DNA of 64,000 bases from Anoplopoma fimbria (taxonomy: Eukaryota; Chordata; Actinopteri; Perciformes; Anoplopomatidae), in the NCBI RefSeq assembly GCF_027596085.1, contig NC_072455.1, positions 3,206,350 through 3,270,349 of the forward strand, written 5' to 3'. Position 1 is the first letter of the stretch. The number at the start of each line of letters is the position of its first letter. Positions 43,888-57,749 of the stretch are shown in pieces. The translations under genes and the position numbers were made by a program. Below the pieces are notes generated by a model. The model did no database searches. It worked only from the letters and a program-made list of their open reading frames with translations, and was not told the DNA's origin.

Positions 43888-43942
43888 GGATCATGTATCT
43901 GCTTAATACATTTCTGAAATGTATTAAGCAGATACATGATCC
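43888..43942. repeat. Perfect 26-bp-arm palindrome, 3-base loop
   Basis: The left arm 43888-43913 begins GGATCATGTATCTGCTTAAT. It is followed by CTG and the exact reverse complement at 43917-43942. A further weaker match (CCTCTGG and CCACAGG) extends outwards. It could form a hairpin or cruciform. Confidence 0.95.
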
Positions 43943-45648
43943 ACAGGAAGGGATGTTCCTAACCCTGAAGTTTAAACGTAGACTAGTCAACTAGTCTTAA
44001 AATTAGAAAACACTCTCAAAACAGTGAAAATCAAGCATAATTTAACTTATAAAATCAAACATTTCCCTGTAATTGTCTGTTCATCACATTTATTAATAAC
44101 CAAATAATATTCTACATGCCAAGTTTGGCTGAAATAATCAGTCGAAAGTCTTGTTGGCATGGCTTATACCATAAGTATTTTTGAATGCAAGTTTGGTTCC
44201 ATTAGCTGGCTTTAGCTTAGCTTTGTTGATTCACCAGTTGTTTTCCCGTTTAGTCAGTGGTTGGCAATGTTGCATCACAGCGAGAAGGTTCCTGGTTCAA
44301 TTTGCCAGTTCATACATTTAAATCATCCTCTTTCAGGTACGGATGTCATGTTAAGTGTCAAAGGACTATGTTGAGTATAGGATGTAAATTACACCCATTG
44401 AGAACTCGCTGCTTTCGTTAGAGAAGACTTTATTGTGGCAGTTGGAGCTGTTTCCCAGTGGAATGTCTTTTCCCCCCGAAGCTGAAATGAAAATGACACT
44501 CTTCCATCAGGGAGCCGAACAGAACAGCAGGGGCTCAGTGGAGCTCCGGCCTTAAAGTGACGGGAGCATAAAGGTGTAGTCACATGGCCCCAAATCCAAA
44601 GCATTGTTTGAAACACTGTCTCGCTGTTTCATAAGTTCTGTTTTCACCTGGACTTGGTAAATCCTGTTCAGTGTATGAGACCCTTTGTGATTTGACAGCT
44701 TTTGATCCTGAATATTTCACTGACTCTGAGATCTGAGACTGAGACTCTGAGAAAGAAACTTTAGCTGTCAGTGAAAAGTACAATATTTGCCTTTCAGATG
44801 TAGTGGAATAGAAGTATAAGGTAGTATACAATAGAAATACTCAAGTAAAGTCTAGGTACCTTGAATTTTCTATTCAAGTTCAGTTACTGTCAAACGGAGA
44901 ACCAGTGTCTCCATGGAATTCAGCAAGCATGTGGACTTACCCTGGTGATTTTCCGAGGATATAAATAAGCTCTGATTTTCCAAGCTACAACGCTCCTCCG
45001 CACCATGATGAAATTAATCTCATTTGTGTGTAAAAACTTTTTAAGCGTTCGGAATGTAAGCTTCTTATTCGCTGCTGGTGGAGCAGGCCCGGAGCCAGTC
45101 CAGCTGTCTGCTGGTCTGTTCCGTTCTCTTCCTAACAGCATTACGCTGAATATTCAGGATGTCTGTGGCTGCGATATTAAGAACAAGTTTACTCTGTTGT
45201 GAGTATGAGAGGAATAATATGCAATCTGCAAAGTTCTGTGTTTGTAAACACAACAAATGGAAGATTCATGTTTAAATTCATGAACATAATTGAGCACAAA
45301 CTCTGAAAAAACAGACCTAATGTAACTTGCTTTAAACTTCTACAACGCAAAACTGCAACTCCTTTATTTGAAGTTGTTCGAATTACATTTGTGCAAAACA
45401 ATTGTGCAATTATGTCGCCGATATGTGATTAAAGCTCTGAGGAAAGGAAGGTGCAGTAATAGCAATGCAGATTTTTATAGTTTTGATATGAAAGACGTCA
45501 GACAAACGACTGCACATACTCGAAATGCTGTTTGGTGGAAAATGTTTTACTGTTCCAGTGGTGTTTTAATGTATTATATTTCTGCTGATTCCAAAAACCA
45601 ATTTGCTCCTACACAGAGACAATGTGTGTGTGACAGTAATGGAAAATG

Positions 45649-45650
<2 letters not shown>
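43943..45650. other. Intergenic, with a short SINE-like word at 44251-44310
   Basis: CAGTGGTTGGCAATGTTGCA TCACAGCGAGAAGGTTCCTG GTTCAATTTG resembles the head of a common fish tRNA-like dispersed repeat. The rest is unique, with no supported exon. Confidence 0.4.

Positions 45651-45736
<86 letters not shown>
45651..45736. repeat. (CA)43 microsatellite
   Basis: A perfect run that starts after GGAAAATGAA and ends before CTGTTCTG. Confidence 0.97.
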
Positions 45737-45738
<2 letters not shown>

Positions 45739-45739
45739 T

Positions 45740-47580
45740 TCTGTAGCATATATGATGTGTGGGCAGTTTATTTGAACCTGTTAAGCAGGTTTATTTGGTG
45801 TATGTGGGATTTTGTTTCCCCCTTCTTTTTTTTTTCACATTTTACCGTCACGGCTCACTTTTCTCTTTTCGGGGTCGAGTTTTTGCTGAGTAAGCAGGCT
45901 GCATGTCAGCGACAATCTGCTTCACGTTCACGCCGCTGGACTCATTCACACCTGCCAGTAGCTGTACAAAGCCTGTGCACTGCTGCACACTGAGCTGCTG
46001 AAGGTTAGGAGTCCTGCTCAAAGGCACAAACCTCTAGTGACAGTCAGTGAGGAGGATGTTAATATTCTGGGCCCATTGTTTTCCAGCTGGTGATGCAGCT
46101 GGAAATTCTTTTTGTTTTTGTCTCTGAATATTAACAGTGTTTGCTCCAGTCTACCTTAAAGCCTTCACAATAGCTCCTAATGTGGAAGGAATTGGGTTTT
46201 AGTGTTGCTGTAGTTACATGAGCTCATTCTGATACAAGTGATTCACACAACAAATGAGACTTTTACATTTCAAAGCATAAGAGTTTTAAAGCGTAGTCTG
46301 ATCTGTGGCCTTTTGGGAAAGTGTCTGTCCAGTGTTCATACGGTGTGATACAGAAGTGTTTGAAATGTTCATTATGTTTATAATAAGTTGACAGTGTGAA
46401 TGATACTTGTACTTCTGGAGTTTTAGTAAGGATTGTCAGTGTGCAGTCAGAATAAGTCACATATGTTGATATGAATGCCTTTTTTTCCACCTCTGATGAG
46501 TTTGCATGTCTGTAAAATGAGTAGTGTGGCTAAAAAAAACCAAGTCATTTCCAAATGCACAACTTGGCAATGTGCAAAAAATTTTGTAAGGCATAAACCA
46601 ACCAATCTTGTCATGTGACTTCAGTGAACGACACGCAGCAGGCTCATATTTACCAGTCCGACCTGTCAGTAATGGTTTCCATCAAAGGAAACGAAAGGAA
46701 CAAAAAGCAATTTCGGTTCAGATTTCATTCAGTGACGGATTGAATTTCATCTTTAGGTTCTGATCCCTCGCCTCTTGCTTGCAGAGATCAGACTCTCCTT
46801 GACATCAAGATTTATTTTGAGCATCTGATTTAGTAGGACGCTGAATGCTCTCAGAGATTACGGCTCTGTTTTTGTGATTCAGTCTCGATAAGACAGCTGC
46901 ATACATTTACAAAAAAAAAATCTTCCTCCCACGGAGCAGCTTTAATTCAGTGCGTGCAAATAAAAAAACTAAGAGTGTGTCTGAGAGGCGGAGAGAGGGT
47001 GAGTGATAGTGGGAGAGAGAGGGATGAGATGAGACGTGAAGGGGATACAGGTGCAGAAATGCCTCACTCTGATCTCTAATTCTCTATTTGGAACAAACAC
47101 AGACAGTCCTATCCCAAAAGCAGAGAGCATGCCGAGCTTCGGCGGGAACAAAAGCCCTGGAACTCGATGATGAATTTAGAGCCGCTCCGCCTGACAGATA
47201 TGAAGACGGGACAATCGCTCAATGTCAAAGGTAGTGCCGGCTCGATGTATGAAAACTGTGGCAGCAGGTACACGGAGTGTGTAAACAAGCTTAAAGACGA
47301 AGGTGTGGGCGAAAATTGTCGAAGCAAAATTACACATGTGTGCATTAAGAATACAACATTTGTTGGATGTTTTATACCAAAGGCACTCTCGGCGTGGAAA
47401 GAATATTGATTTTATGACACGAAGGTGATGGCGACAATTCAGATATCCCCATGCTCCTAAGGTTTGTTTTAATCAAAAGAAAAGTGACAACATTTTGGGA
47501 CATCTGCTCATTCGTTTCATGGCTGAGCGTTGAGATGAGAAGATTGATACTGCTGTCTGCTGGTTTGGACACTGAATATT
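45740..47580. other. Intergenic, no gene seen
   Basis: Mixed-composition unique sequence with an A run at 46911-46920. No exon or repeat is assigned. Confidence 0.4.
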
Positions 47581-47587
47581 AAGCTGC

Positions 47588-47640
47588 AGCCAGTTAGCTT
47601 AGCTTAGCATAAAGGCAGGGAACATGGGGCAAACAGATGG
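47588..47640 (+). repeat. Half of a TTAGCTTAGC inverted-repeat element
   Basis: CAGTTAGCTTAGCTTAGCAT AAAGGCAGGGAAC matches the left end of the element at 59330-59516. The opposite arm is absent here. Confidence 0.6.
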
Positions 47641-50600
47641 CCAACCTCTGTCCACATTGTATCTCGTTTGAAAACGGAAAGTTTGTGGTTTGAGGAGAGG
47701 TTTGATGTTCTGAACCAATTCTTGGTCACAGTTGGAAGTCACAGTCAAGGAAAATTCTACCACGGTTTCCAATTCACCTAGTGGCCACTCGTGATATTCC
47801 AAAAAAAAAAGCGTTCTCCCCAATGGACCACTATTGTAGACACCTCGAACTGCAACCAAGGTCAGTAATGATGCTTTCTATTATATGCATTTTTGATCCA
47901 TGGGGAGTTTATATTTGTAAAACTTTCTAGTAAACTTTTTACAAACAATTTGAAGACCTCAACTTCTGATGCTCTTTTTTCTCTATTTATAGTGAAAACA
48001 AATAACATCATACACATTTTATAGTCTAAACAAGTGTGACCCTTTTTAATGAAGCAATGTTCACTTGTGACTTAACTTGTACTTGGAGAAATGTAGTTTT
48101 TCTTTAATAATATTATGACCCCCCGTAAGGTTAATCTGGGGACCTCTTGGGAGCCCATGACCCTGAGGTTAGGAAACGCTGGTCTAAACGGTTAATCAAA
48201 ATAGATAAATACAAATAACAGTCAAAAATCGAAACATTATCACAATGTTCTCTCGGTATATCCATATTCATTTCTTTTTTTTTATGAGCCTCATGGTCTC
48301 AAGTGCGTGGCTTTATAATTGTCTGTGGAGACAGGCGGTCTGTGACACGCTGTGGAAAACGGATATTTCTCGGTCAAATGGCGGCTATAATGCACTGCTG
48401 TGGCGGTTTAATCAGAGTCAGGTGCAGAGGGCTGAATGAAGCAGGTGCAGAGGCTGATTGAGGCGGCAAAATGATGGTTAGGATTGATTAAGTCATGCTC
48501 TTCCTGTGACTTTGATACGTATCTAAATCATATTTTCATATAATATACACACACACACTGTTGAACTATATCTTTCCCTGGATTGTACAGGGTTACAGCT
48601 ACGATACCAACTTGTTTAAAACTTATTTTTACGTTCGGCAGACAACGTTGGAGTCATTGAGTAATCCTTGGATCCCCTAAAGGAGTTGCTTTTGCTGCTG
48701 AATCCACAGATTATTGTTACCAAGCGCTGTAGTTCCCTCCGCTTTGTGAAGCATTATTTTGGGTCTTTCAACTTCTTGTTTTCAGCAACAACAAAAAACG
48801 CTTAGCCATCCCCACAATTGCAGGAGATGGTGGAGAACAAAACGGAGTTAAAAGAAGAGGAAACACCGGGTTTCAGTCGTGCTAATGTTGAGCCGTGTCG
48901 ATTGTTATCTACTTTTTATGGTGATAGTGTTGTATTTACAGCTTCAGCACTTCTCCCAATTGACCCAAAAATGCAAATAAATGCAGGTTCAACAATAGAA
49001 AATGTAAAATATTTTAGTCAAAGAAGCTTGGAAAATATTGTACTATAAATATCTCTATGTGTAAATAATGTCATCTTGTAAAATGTAGTTTTGGTGAGAA
49101 ACTTGAATAAGTCATTGAAGGAGATGTTTTTTTTTATTTTGGTTTGGACTGAAGAAAGTTTTAAGTGCCACTGCATCATTATTCTTTCTTCTTCCAAGCT
49201 CAGATTCCCCCAAACTCGTCAAATAAAGACACTGTTTCTCAGTATCAATGTGTGTTTTGTAGCTGTAGGTATTCCGGGCAACATTTAAGGTGTTTTTTCC
49301 TTTGAGGACATAATGTTCCAGCTGATAAACAGACTTGTCAGATAGCTTATCCGAGCAAAGAATCCACAGTAATTGAGAAAGCTCCCCCGTCGCCGATATT
49401 CCCTCCAGTACGACACCCACCGAACAAGCCTGAATGAAAACCGTTTGCTGGAAGAAGACAGTCACACGTTAACACACGCATATAAACATGGTTATGAAGC
49501 AGTTCTATACCAGCCAACACCGGTAGACATCTGTTGGTGTGTGTTAGTGACACAGTAATATAAAGGTATTAAAAATCTTCCAGACCGAGTCCCCCACTTC
49601 TGCCTGAAGGCATTAAGGTGCAACTCGGTTCATTTGAGCTCCATTGACTGAATTTGCTTTGTAAATGCCTTAAAACAATAAAATGAAGTTGTAATCTTGA
49701 ACACTGGAGAACTTTTTTATTTTTTATTTTTTTTAAAGCTGCGGTTGCAGTGAAAGTGTGAGGGTTCAGTTAAAGGCCCTTTACATTTTAATATTTTGGA
49801 TTTTCCCCACATAAAAGTTATAAGTCATGCAAGAAATGTGGTGAAATCTTAGGTCGTGCCTGTTAGATTGTCCACTGACGGCTGATTTCGAGCTTTGGCA
49901 GCCAAAGACATTTGACAATTGACGGCATCAAACATTTAGGACTAAAAATCCCACAATGTGATTGCTGCTGTGACCCACGTCTTCAAAACCAACCAATCAA
50001 GAATTCAACACTGGGTTAGCTAGTATAATGCTACTGCTAAAGAATACCTCAAACTCACTTTGCGAAAAAGTCAAGTCCTCCTTTTTCCGTGGCCATGACC
50101 AGCTTCACAGTCATCTGTTCAGGCTTTTTTCAACGCATATAACAATGGTCGAAGCCTGTTTATAATTTGTTACATTTCAAAGCATGAAAGCAGCACAGAT
50201 GGGCGAGGAGAGTTGTTGAAATGCCTCTAATTGTTCCCAGATTTACATTTTGTAGTATATCAATTCACCAGGCTTTCACACCATCTGGTATACGTACAGC
50301 TGTACAGTTTGACACTGATTGAGACCAATACTTTATTATACCCTATAACACCCATCAGATTCATTAGACCCATATTGCACAGTGAGACATGCAGTGAATA
50401 TGTAAAATTATCACATTAAAATATGATTTGACCTCAAAGGACACAAACACGCAAAGGAGGTTTTTCTGACATTTGTTAGATTCAAGACACAATTACAAAT
50501 AATGGTAATGACTTTTGATTTCATAACTCTGTGGCAAAACTGTTCATGATCTAATACTTGATAAAGGCGTATGAGTGAAGCATAACTTCTACTTTGATAC

Positions 50601-51150
50601 ATCAATAGAAGAAATGATCAAGAATCTCAAACGTTTCCACTCCTTGAAATCCTTGACACATCAATGTGCTCATATGCACAAATGGCTGTCAACATTTCAA
50701 CCCTTTTTCTTTGCCCCGGTCTCTGCTTGAATTATGTTCATATCAAAAACCCTTCACGTCCAATTAAAATACATAATAATCCAGAGCTTTGCGGAATGAC
50801 CAATTCCAGCACTTTGATTCCCTAATGGTTTCCACTTCTTCACACAAAACGCTTGTGTGCATTAGATAAATAAATCACATCTGGTACTTTGGACACATCC
50901 AACTGCCCTAGTATCAGTACTTTGCTTAGTAAGCAGCTCACAGTGTGTTACGAATTCATTAAAGTTAATGAAGTGTCTGAATGGGCTGTCTGATTTCATT
51001 TCAAGTGCTCTCAGCCAAAATCCTACACTATCCATCCATTAATGCATCAATACATGCCACTTGTGATGAAAGAGATTGGCTATGCTTCTTATTCCTCATT
51101 GAATTTCTTATTTTCACTGGATTTTTTTGTGTTCTCTCTCTTGAAAACAT
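47641..51150. other. Intergenic, no gene seen
   Basis: The sequence is AT-rich and unique. Open frames below 120 codons show no domain or splice context. Confidence 0.4.
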
Positions 51151-51154
51151 CACC

Positions 51155-51310
51155 TATTTTAATTACATTACATTCAGCATGCACTTTTGTCCAAAGAAAC
51201 TTAGTTTTTTTCCCCCCATATTGGGAGCAATTTGAGTTCAGTGTCTTGCTATGAGACCGTTTGACATTTTGACAGAAGGAGGTTAAACCAGAAACCCTTA
51301 TGATTAATGG
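51155..51310 (-). mobile_element. Degenerate L2-tailed SINE
   Basis: ATTACATTACATTCAGCATG CACTTTTGTCCAAAGAAACTTA is a decayed form of the TAAGT...GGATAAAAG...AAATG tail in reverse. GGAGCAATTTGAGTTCAGTG TCTTGC then follows, a usual body of fish SINEs. Confidence 0.5.
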
Positions 51311-52850
51311 ACAGCTGTAAGAGGGTGACTTTTCTGATGGTGCTTTCACACCGAACCCCTTTTAGTCATTTTAAACGAACTTAGGTCTCTGTGCCTGGTT
51401 AATACGATTTCTTTGGGCTGGTGTGAAAGCTGTCTATTGAACCCTGGTGCGGACCAAAAAAATTAACTGAGACCGCCTGGAAAAAGTTGGGTCTTGTTTC
51501 TAAGTGGACTCTTGTGCAAAACAACCAACCAAAGGGTTTTATGATAACAGCTATGTGATTTTAGCAGGATTTCAAAAGCTAAGTATAGCTTCATCTTTAA
51601 ACTATGTTTGAATATTTGCCAACTACGATAATAAGCAACCATTTTGTCGGAATAGAAGTCAGTTGTGATGATATATATATGATATATATAGTGGTATATT
51701 ACGTTACTTCCTGTCTGCCTCTGCTTCAGGCTCTTGTTGATCCCCAGCACCTCTACATTTGTCTCTGTCTGTGTCAGTTTAAGTCATGTCTTACAGTTCC
51801 TATGGGGTAAAGTGCCGGCGGCAGGAAGTCGGCTGAAAGCATTTCTCCTTTAAGTCTTTGACTATATGAAACAATCCAAAGTCACCTTCTGACTCATCTA
51901 GCATATCACAGGGTCAACTGAGGTCAGTTGGAGATGAAGGATGATAAAGTATGATGCAGTATGAAGGGAGAAAATGGGGAAAATGTACTGTAAAGAGGCA
52001 AAAATGAGAAAATTGAGACAGAGTGGCAGAGTAATGGGGAGGAATGGAGGAAGTGGGAAGCCAAAAAAAGGGGAGCCAAAAATGAGGTAGGAGAGGGGGA
52101 GAGGTCCAAAAATAGGGCTAATAAGAGAATGACTCAGAAAGCGAGGGATGACGGGGGAGGAACAGAGTGAAAAGCATGTTACATGACATGCACTTTCTGT
52201 CAAGTATGCTTAAGATATACATGATAGGTTTCATCTGATTCTGTGACATTTCAGGTACGACATTCTCTGAAAACCCACAAGTTTAGGTTTCATGTTTGAG
52301 ATGGCTCAGTAAGAAGAAAGATGGAGGACACAAACAATCCTGAACCCTCGTTAGAATGAAAGTGAGAGCGAGAGGGGCTCGTAGAGATATGCATCTTCTT
52401 TAGCTATCCAGAGCATCTGGAAGCTGATGGGCCTGAAAAAGGGTAATGCGATTTAGTCTGGACATATTCATTACAGAGCGGCATAAAAATGATGCAAAGG
52501 GATTTCGGTCTAATGTATCTGCAGTTACTTTATTATAATAGGTTGGAGAGGAGAGAAGGAAGGAAACAGGGGAGAAAAGGACAAGACAAGGGAGAGAAAG
52601 TCTCTTAGAAGTCATGTAATGAAATGTAAATGTATACTTATCAAAATACATTGAAACTCTGGACGGGGTGAATATAAAAATCAGGACACCTTCACAGTGT
52701 TGCCTTCACTGCCGGTGCAGTGATTGAGGTCAAATCAGATCTTTAGGGGGTATGCAGGTACTTGTTATCCAAATACAGTACTTGTAACGAGACCTATGCT
52801 TATTCAAACGTCTGGACCAATATCTCCTATATTCAAATTGTTGTATTTAT
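51311..52850. other. Intergenic, purine-biased near 51940-52170 and 52540-52620
   Basis: Long A/G-rich stretches (GGGAGGAATGGAGGAAGTGG, AGGAGAGGGGGAGAGG) lie in otherwise unique DNA. A (TA)n-like run is at 51670-51692. No exon is supported. Confidence 0.4.
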
Positions 52851-52851
52851 T

Positions 52852-52910
52852 GCATTTAACCTTTATGTAACCAGGTAAGTCCCACTGAGGTCAGAGGACC
52901 TGGCCAGCTA
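52852..52910. repeat. LINE-like 3' UTR word
   Basis: TTTAACCTTTATGTAACCAG GTAAGTCCCACTGAG with GACCTGGCCAGC resembles a widespread fish non-LTR repeat. It is short and degenerate. Confidence 0.4.
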
Positions 52911-54690
52911 TGTCATTGAATTAGCTATTGTCTGCAGTCATGCTAGCTGCTCCGTTGAGGCTACATGCCAACGCCAGCCACGGCAACCTGCTCCCGATGA
53001 CAACGTCAACCTCCTCATTTTCACTATTGATGGCAAGATAAAGCATTGAAGCTAATTCTTTTTGCGAAAACAAAGCCACCTGTTGGCCAAAGAGTGTAAA
53101 AAATGCAGACATATATTACAGTTGATCTCAACCATGTGACCTGTGATATAAGCTTCTATATTTTCGCACCAGCATTTAAACATATTGTAGAAATGCCATT
53201 TCCATTACTCAAGATAATCCACAGGCCTGGCTGACAACATTTCACTTGGAACTATTTCCTACATAGCCTATTTGCTACGTGAAAACTGTTGAATTCTTCA
53301 GAGTAACTGGGAGACAACAAATACATGACCATATCAATAACTGCCCAAAGTGCTTAAAATTAGCTCCATCTCAAACAGCTACGACATGTAAACATTTAGC
53401 ATGCTAACATACTCACAGTGGTAATGCTAACTCATGCTACAGCTGATGGGAATGACATTAGTTTTGCAGTTATTGGACAAATGGAAAAGTTAGGGATTAC
53501 TGTTGTACTGTACTATTGTTACCATGAGTGTCCAGATCAACCAACATTAGCATCCATTAAGTTGTGCTGCTAACATGGTGATAATGGTTAATTGATGGAT
53601 TGTATTTGTCCGGGCTCAACCACAAGTATTTAGACCTCCAGGTACAAGTATTCTACTCAATAAATTCATGGCTCTCCAAATTTGTACACCACAGATCTAA
53701 TGACTCAAAAAGTTGTCAATTCAAAAAGAATATCAAAAAAACTCTGTACTTTAATAGCATGACAGCTGCTGTAGGTTAGGACGAACAGGGAGACTAAGGA
53801 AGACGAAGGGGGGCCAGACACATCAGGGGAAGAACGGAGGGATTCAATCAAGGAGGCATTGAAAAAGAATGATGGATGGAAAGATCTGCTAATGGATGAG
53901 GTGGATGGATTGAGTTGATGGAAAACGATACAGCCTGGGAGTGACTGTAGTCATTTCAGATATAAAGAGTTGGTCAGCAAGTGGTTGAGGGCAAAATGGT
54001 GGTTTCATCAAGGGCGCATCACAAAGGATGATGTTGCACCAAAGTAGACATGATGTAATGCCTCAAGGATTAAAATCCAAAAGCAATAAATTGGAAATGC
54101 AGAGCTTTTTACTTTTCTCATGATGAATTGTGGGACATCTCTTAGAATCTGCTGATCAGAATGTAGTTAGAGTTGGAAGAAGTGCTTCATATTCACATCC
54201 AGTTTCACATCAGTAATGTGATACTACCACATTAGTACTATTTGGAGGCCTTGTTCAAAATGCAGCCCTTTAATCAGTTGTATTATTTTCACCATTAAAG
54301 ACTTTTGTTGAGAAAACAATCTCACCACAAGGTCCATTTAGCAGCTTCTCTGGAGCTTTAGTTTATATCACATGATGTTCATCAGCAGATGGAGTAGGCG
54401 TAGATGTGTAGAAGTTGAATTTCCATTTTCTTTTTGTGCAATTTAATTTCTTCAAGATTATGTGATTATGAACGAAAGCTGCAGACCAGCTACTGAATGG
54501 ATCTTCGGATTTTGTCAACTGCTGTTTCCAATGTCATGAATTAACTTTTTATCTCGTATCATAGACCTTATTTTGTAACCTTCAGTGCTGTACATTCTTT
54601 TTTATGAGGTACTGTTTTATGGCTTTGCGATGCGAATACTTGAATGGTGCTTGATTCATTTTGGCCTTTATTTTCATTCATGGCTGAGTT
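52911..54690. other. Intergenic, no gene seen
   Basis: Unique sequence, with GCTAACATACTCAC-type words near 53400 that recur in fish repeats. No exon is seen. Confidence 0.4.
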
Positions 54691-54694
54691 TTGG

Positions 54695-55136
54695 AACTCG
54701 AGCCAACAATCATCCCATAAACTCGAGCCAACAATCATCCCGTAAACTCTACCCAACAATCATCCCGTAAACTCGACCAAACAATCATCCCGTAAACTCG
54801 ACCCAACAATCATCCCGTAAACTCGACCCAACAATCATCCCGTACACAATCATCCCGTAAACTCGACCCAACAATCATCCCGTAAACTCGACCCAACAAT
54901 CATCCCGTACACTCGACCTAACAATCATCCCGTACACTCGACCCAACAATCATCCCGTAAACTCGACCCAACAATCATCCCGTACAACTCGACCCAACAA
55001 TCATCCCGTACACTCGACCCAACAATCATCCCGTACACTCGACCCAACAATCATCCCGTACACTCGAGCCAACAATCATCCCGTAAACTCGACCCAACAA
55101 TCATCCCGTAAACTCGAGACAACAATCATCCCGTAC
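54695..55136. repeat. 25-bp minisatellite, 18 copies
   Basis: The unit is AACTCGACCCAACAATCATC CCGTA. The core CAATCATCCCGTA is nearly invariant. The junction alternates between AAACTCG and ACACTCG, and one unit near 54845 lacks the ACTCGACCCA half. There are no unique spacers. The long arrays of similar units point to recent expansion. Confidence 0.97.
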
Positions 55137-55139
55137 AGG

Positions 55140-55876
55140 TCTTATTTTTCAACCTTCAGGTAGGGTTGGGAAATATAATGCTATTATATCAATATCTTGA
55201 TATAATATTAGCTTGCATCACTCCTAAATTATTAGTGATGTTATATATTTATCACAACTTTAGTCAGAACTCGATTAGATTAAATTCTAACAAATGTGTT
55301 GAGTAACTCCCCTTTAAATAACAACTATTGTAAGAAAGATTCCGTCAGGACTGTTTTCCTTGCAGAGTACCTGTAGCATTCTTGGTAAGTATTTTAATCC
55401 GCCTCGTCCCAGTTTCCCTGTTTTCATGCTTCTCACACTGTAACCTTCAACTTCTCATCTTTTACTCTTTCAATCTCTTGGGTTATTTCCAGATCAAAAA
55501 GCAAAAAAAAAAAATTTGTAGTATTTCTTGTCATGCTCAAAGACAAGCAGCTCTTCAATGGCAAAACTCATGCATACTTTCTGTCTCACACACTCTTCCA
55601 GACACACTCACTCTGATTAGGTGAACACCCATACAAAATGTCATTGCCTGCTCGGAAATGATCCCGCTACTAATCCAGTCTACTCTATGTTTAGACTTCT
55701 TATATTCATGTGTGCGTTGACTTGTCATTGAGAGTTGACTGATCAGGTGTGTGTGCACACGTTTGCTGTTTGTATTTTTTGAAGAAACTGTCCATCTGTC
55801 TCTCTATGCATTGCCCCTCCGACAGCAGAGAACAATGATAGATGTGTTCTTCAGGGCTGCTTTGCCAAACACTACA

Positions 55877-55878
<2 letters not shown>
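55140..55878. other. Intergenic, no gene seen
   Basis: AT-rich unique sequence. An A run lies at 55503-55514. No exon is found. Confidence 0.4.

Positions 55879-55960
<82 letters not shown>
55879..55960. repeat. (GT)41 microsatellite
   Basis: A perfect run between CTACAAA and CCTTCC. Confidence 0.97.
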
Positions 55961-55962
<2 letters not shown>

Positions 55963-57749
55963 TTCCTTCACCCTTAATGATTGTTTTGTGTCCGCGGGGC
56001 ACAAGTAGTCATTGGTATTCAGTGTGGCTCTTAGCTAGTGACAGAGTGTTTGTGTGTCTGCATTCATATTAATCTCGTATGCCCATATGTTAATGCTGTA
56101 GGTCACAAAGCTATTAAGACATATTAATATGTGAGTGTACTGTATGTTAATGCTATTCTCTGCATATTAATGTGCAATATGTATCAAGGTTTCCAAAAGG
56201 GTTCTTGTGCAGGCAGAAGAACAAATACAGGGATCCTATTGGCCCAGAGCAGCAGTCTGACAGTCTGTCTGAGGTACCTTGTTGTATAGCTTAAACTACT
56301 ATATGTGTTTATATTAAGTTTTATTTTAGCAAAGCACACAAATGAAAGTCAATTTGAGTTCAGTCTGGTATGCAGTGTATATCTCTGGGGCTTTTATTGT
56401 GAAAGGTAAGAAAGGGAGGAGTGTATTTGGTATGCATTGCCTTTGTCAAGGCTGAAAGTCGTAATAAATTCGCCGTTTTTGTTCGGTCAACAAAGCCTAG
56501 GTGTACAGTGATTGGTTGATGCCTTTATTCGCAGTGGGAAAGCTCAGAAAAGTCCACCAAAAACAATGCGCCCCTTTATTGCTGCATAGTTTTCACCTTC
56601 TCTGTGAAAGTACTCATGACAAAAACAACAGTTTGGATGCATATATTGACATGCAAATGAAACTCCCCTGGTGTGTAAGGGCCTAAGAGCAACAGGCACA
56701 ATTTGGGCATTTTAGCATTACGAGTCCTGTGAACAGGTTCTGGACAGACCTTGCAAGAAGCCCTGAGCTGCTGAGAGCAGCTGGAATCAATTCCCTTACT
56801 CCCTTTGTATGTCCACAGAACACGTTGCTCATCTGCATTCCATTTTGGCAGTGTTATTTGTCTATATACATCCAGCTTTTTCTTTTTTTCTCAAAAGCCT
56901 ATACTGAATCCTTAGTATATCCCTTGTGTATGCATGGATTTTTTTCTATATCCATAAATGTGTTAATTAGCATGCGTACCTGTAACTTGTTTGTGTCTAT
57001 GCTCACCTTGTCCCGAACCTCTTACCTCATACATTTCAGGTTAATTATAATTGGGGTGAGGTGAGAGATATAAGCAGATGTTGTCTTCATGTCTTGGAGT
57101 TTGATTGGATATTTCTGCTACACGTTACGGAAACTCATGCCCAGTATCGGTCCATTATCTCATTCTCCACCACTTCACTCATCTCTCTCAAACACATATT
57201 TATCCCTTAATCCTTTCCAGGTCGGCTCGGTCACCCTGCTCTCAAACAAATCCGTCGTGGACACGGTTTGCACTCACTCACCCTCACTTTCTCACTCTAT
57301 TTAGCACACAAACCCTTAAACACACACCAAAAGTTGCCTCAGCCACGCTCCACCCTCCGCACTCACACACACACATCTCTCTCACCTCTGCTGCTTTCAC
57401 ACTCATGTCCTCTCCTCATTCTTCAAATTGAATTAGCCTGGAAGTGAGGCCAGAGCAGGCCCATTACCACCACATAATTATATTCATTTAAGCCTCGGCT
57501 TCAACTAAATCCTCCGGTTCTTCGTGTCTCCCTTTTGACCCTTTGACTTTATCCTTTGTGCTTTTCCTCGACTCCTGTTGTCCTTTAGCGCTAATTAAAT
57601 TTCCAGCTCCCAGTTTGTTGGCGTGAACATCATAATGGCAACACGTGACCGTTTGCTCGTTTGATAGCTTCATTAATGAAATCTTAACCGTCTCCTGGTT
57701 TGTGAAAACAGCCGGTACACCGGGTTCGATAAAGTGAAGCCAAAGCTAA
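55961..57749. other. Intergenic; ATTAAT-periodic and enhancer-like stretches
   Basis: Bases 56060-56185 hold repeated CATATTAAT/TGTTAATGC words. Bases 57430-57690 are non-repetitive with TAATTA and CTAATTAAAT cores, a candidate conserved element. No coding exon is supported. Confidence 0.35.

Noticed and set aside
54695..55136. Regular repeat that could recall a CRISPR array
   Set aside because: Units are directly adjacent with no unique spacers, and the genome is that of a vertebrate. It is a minisatellite.
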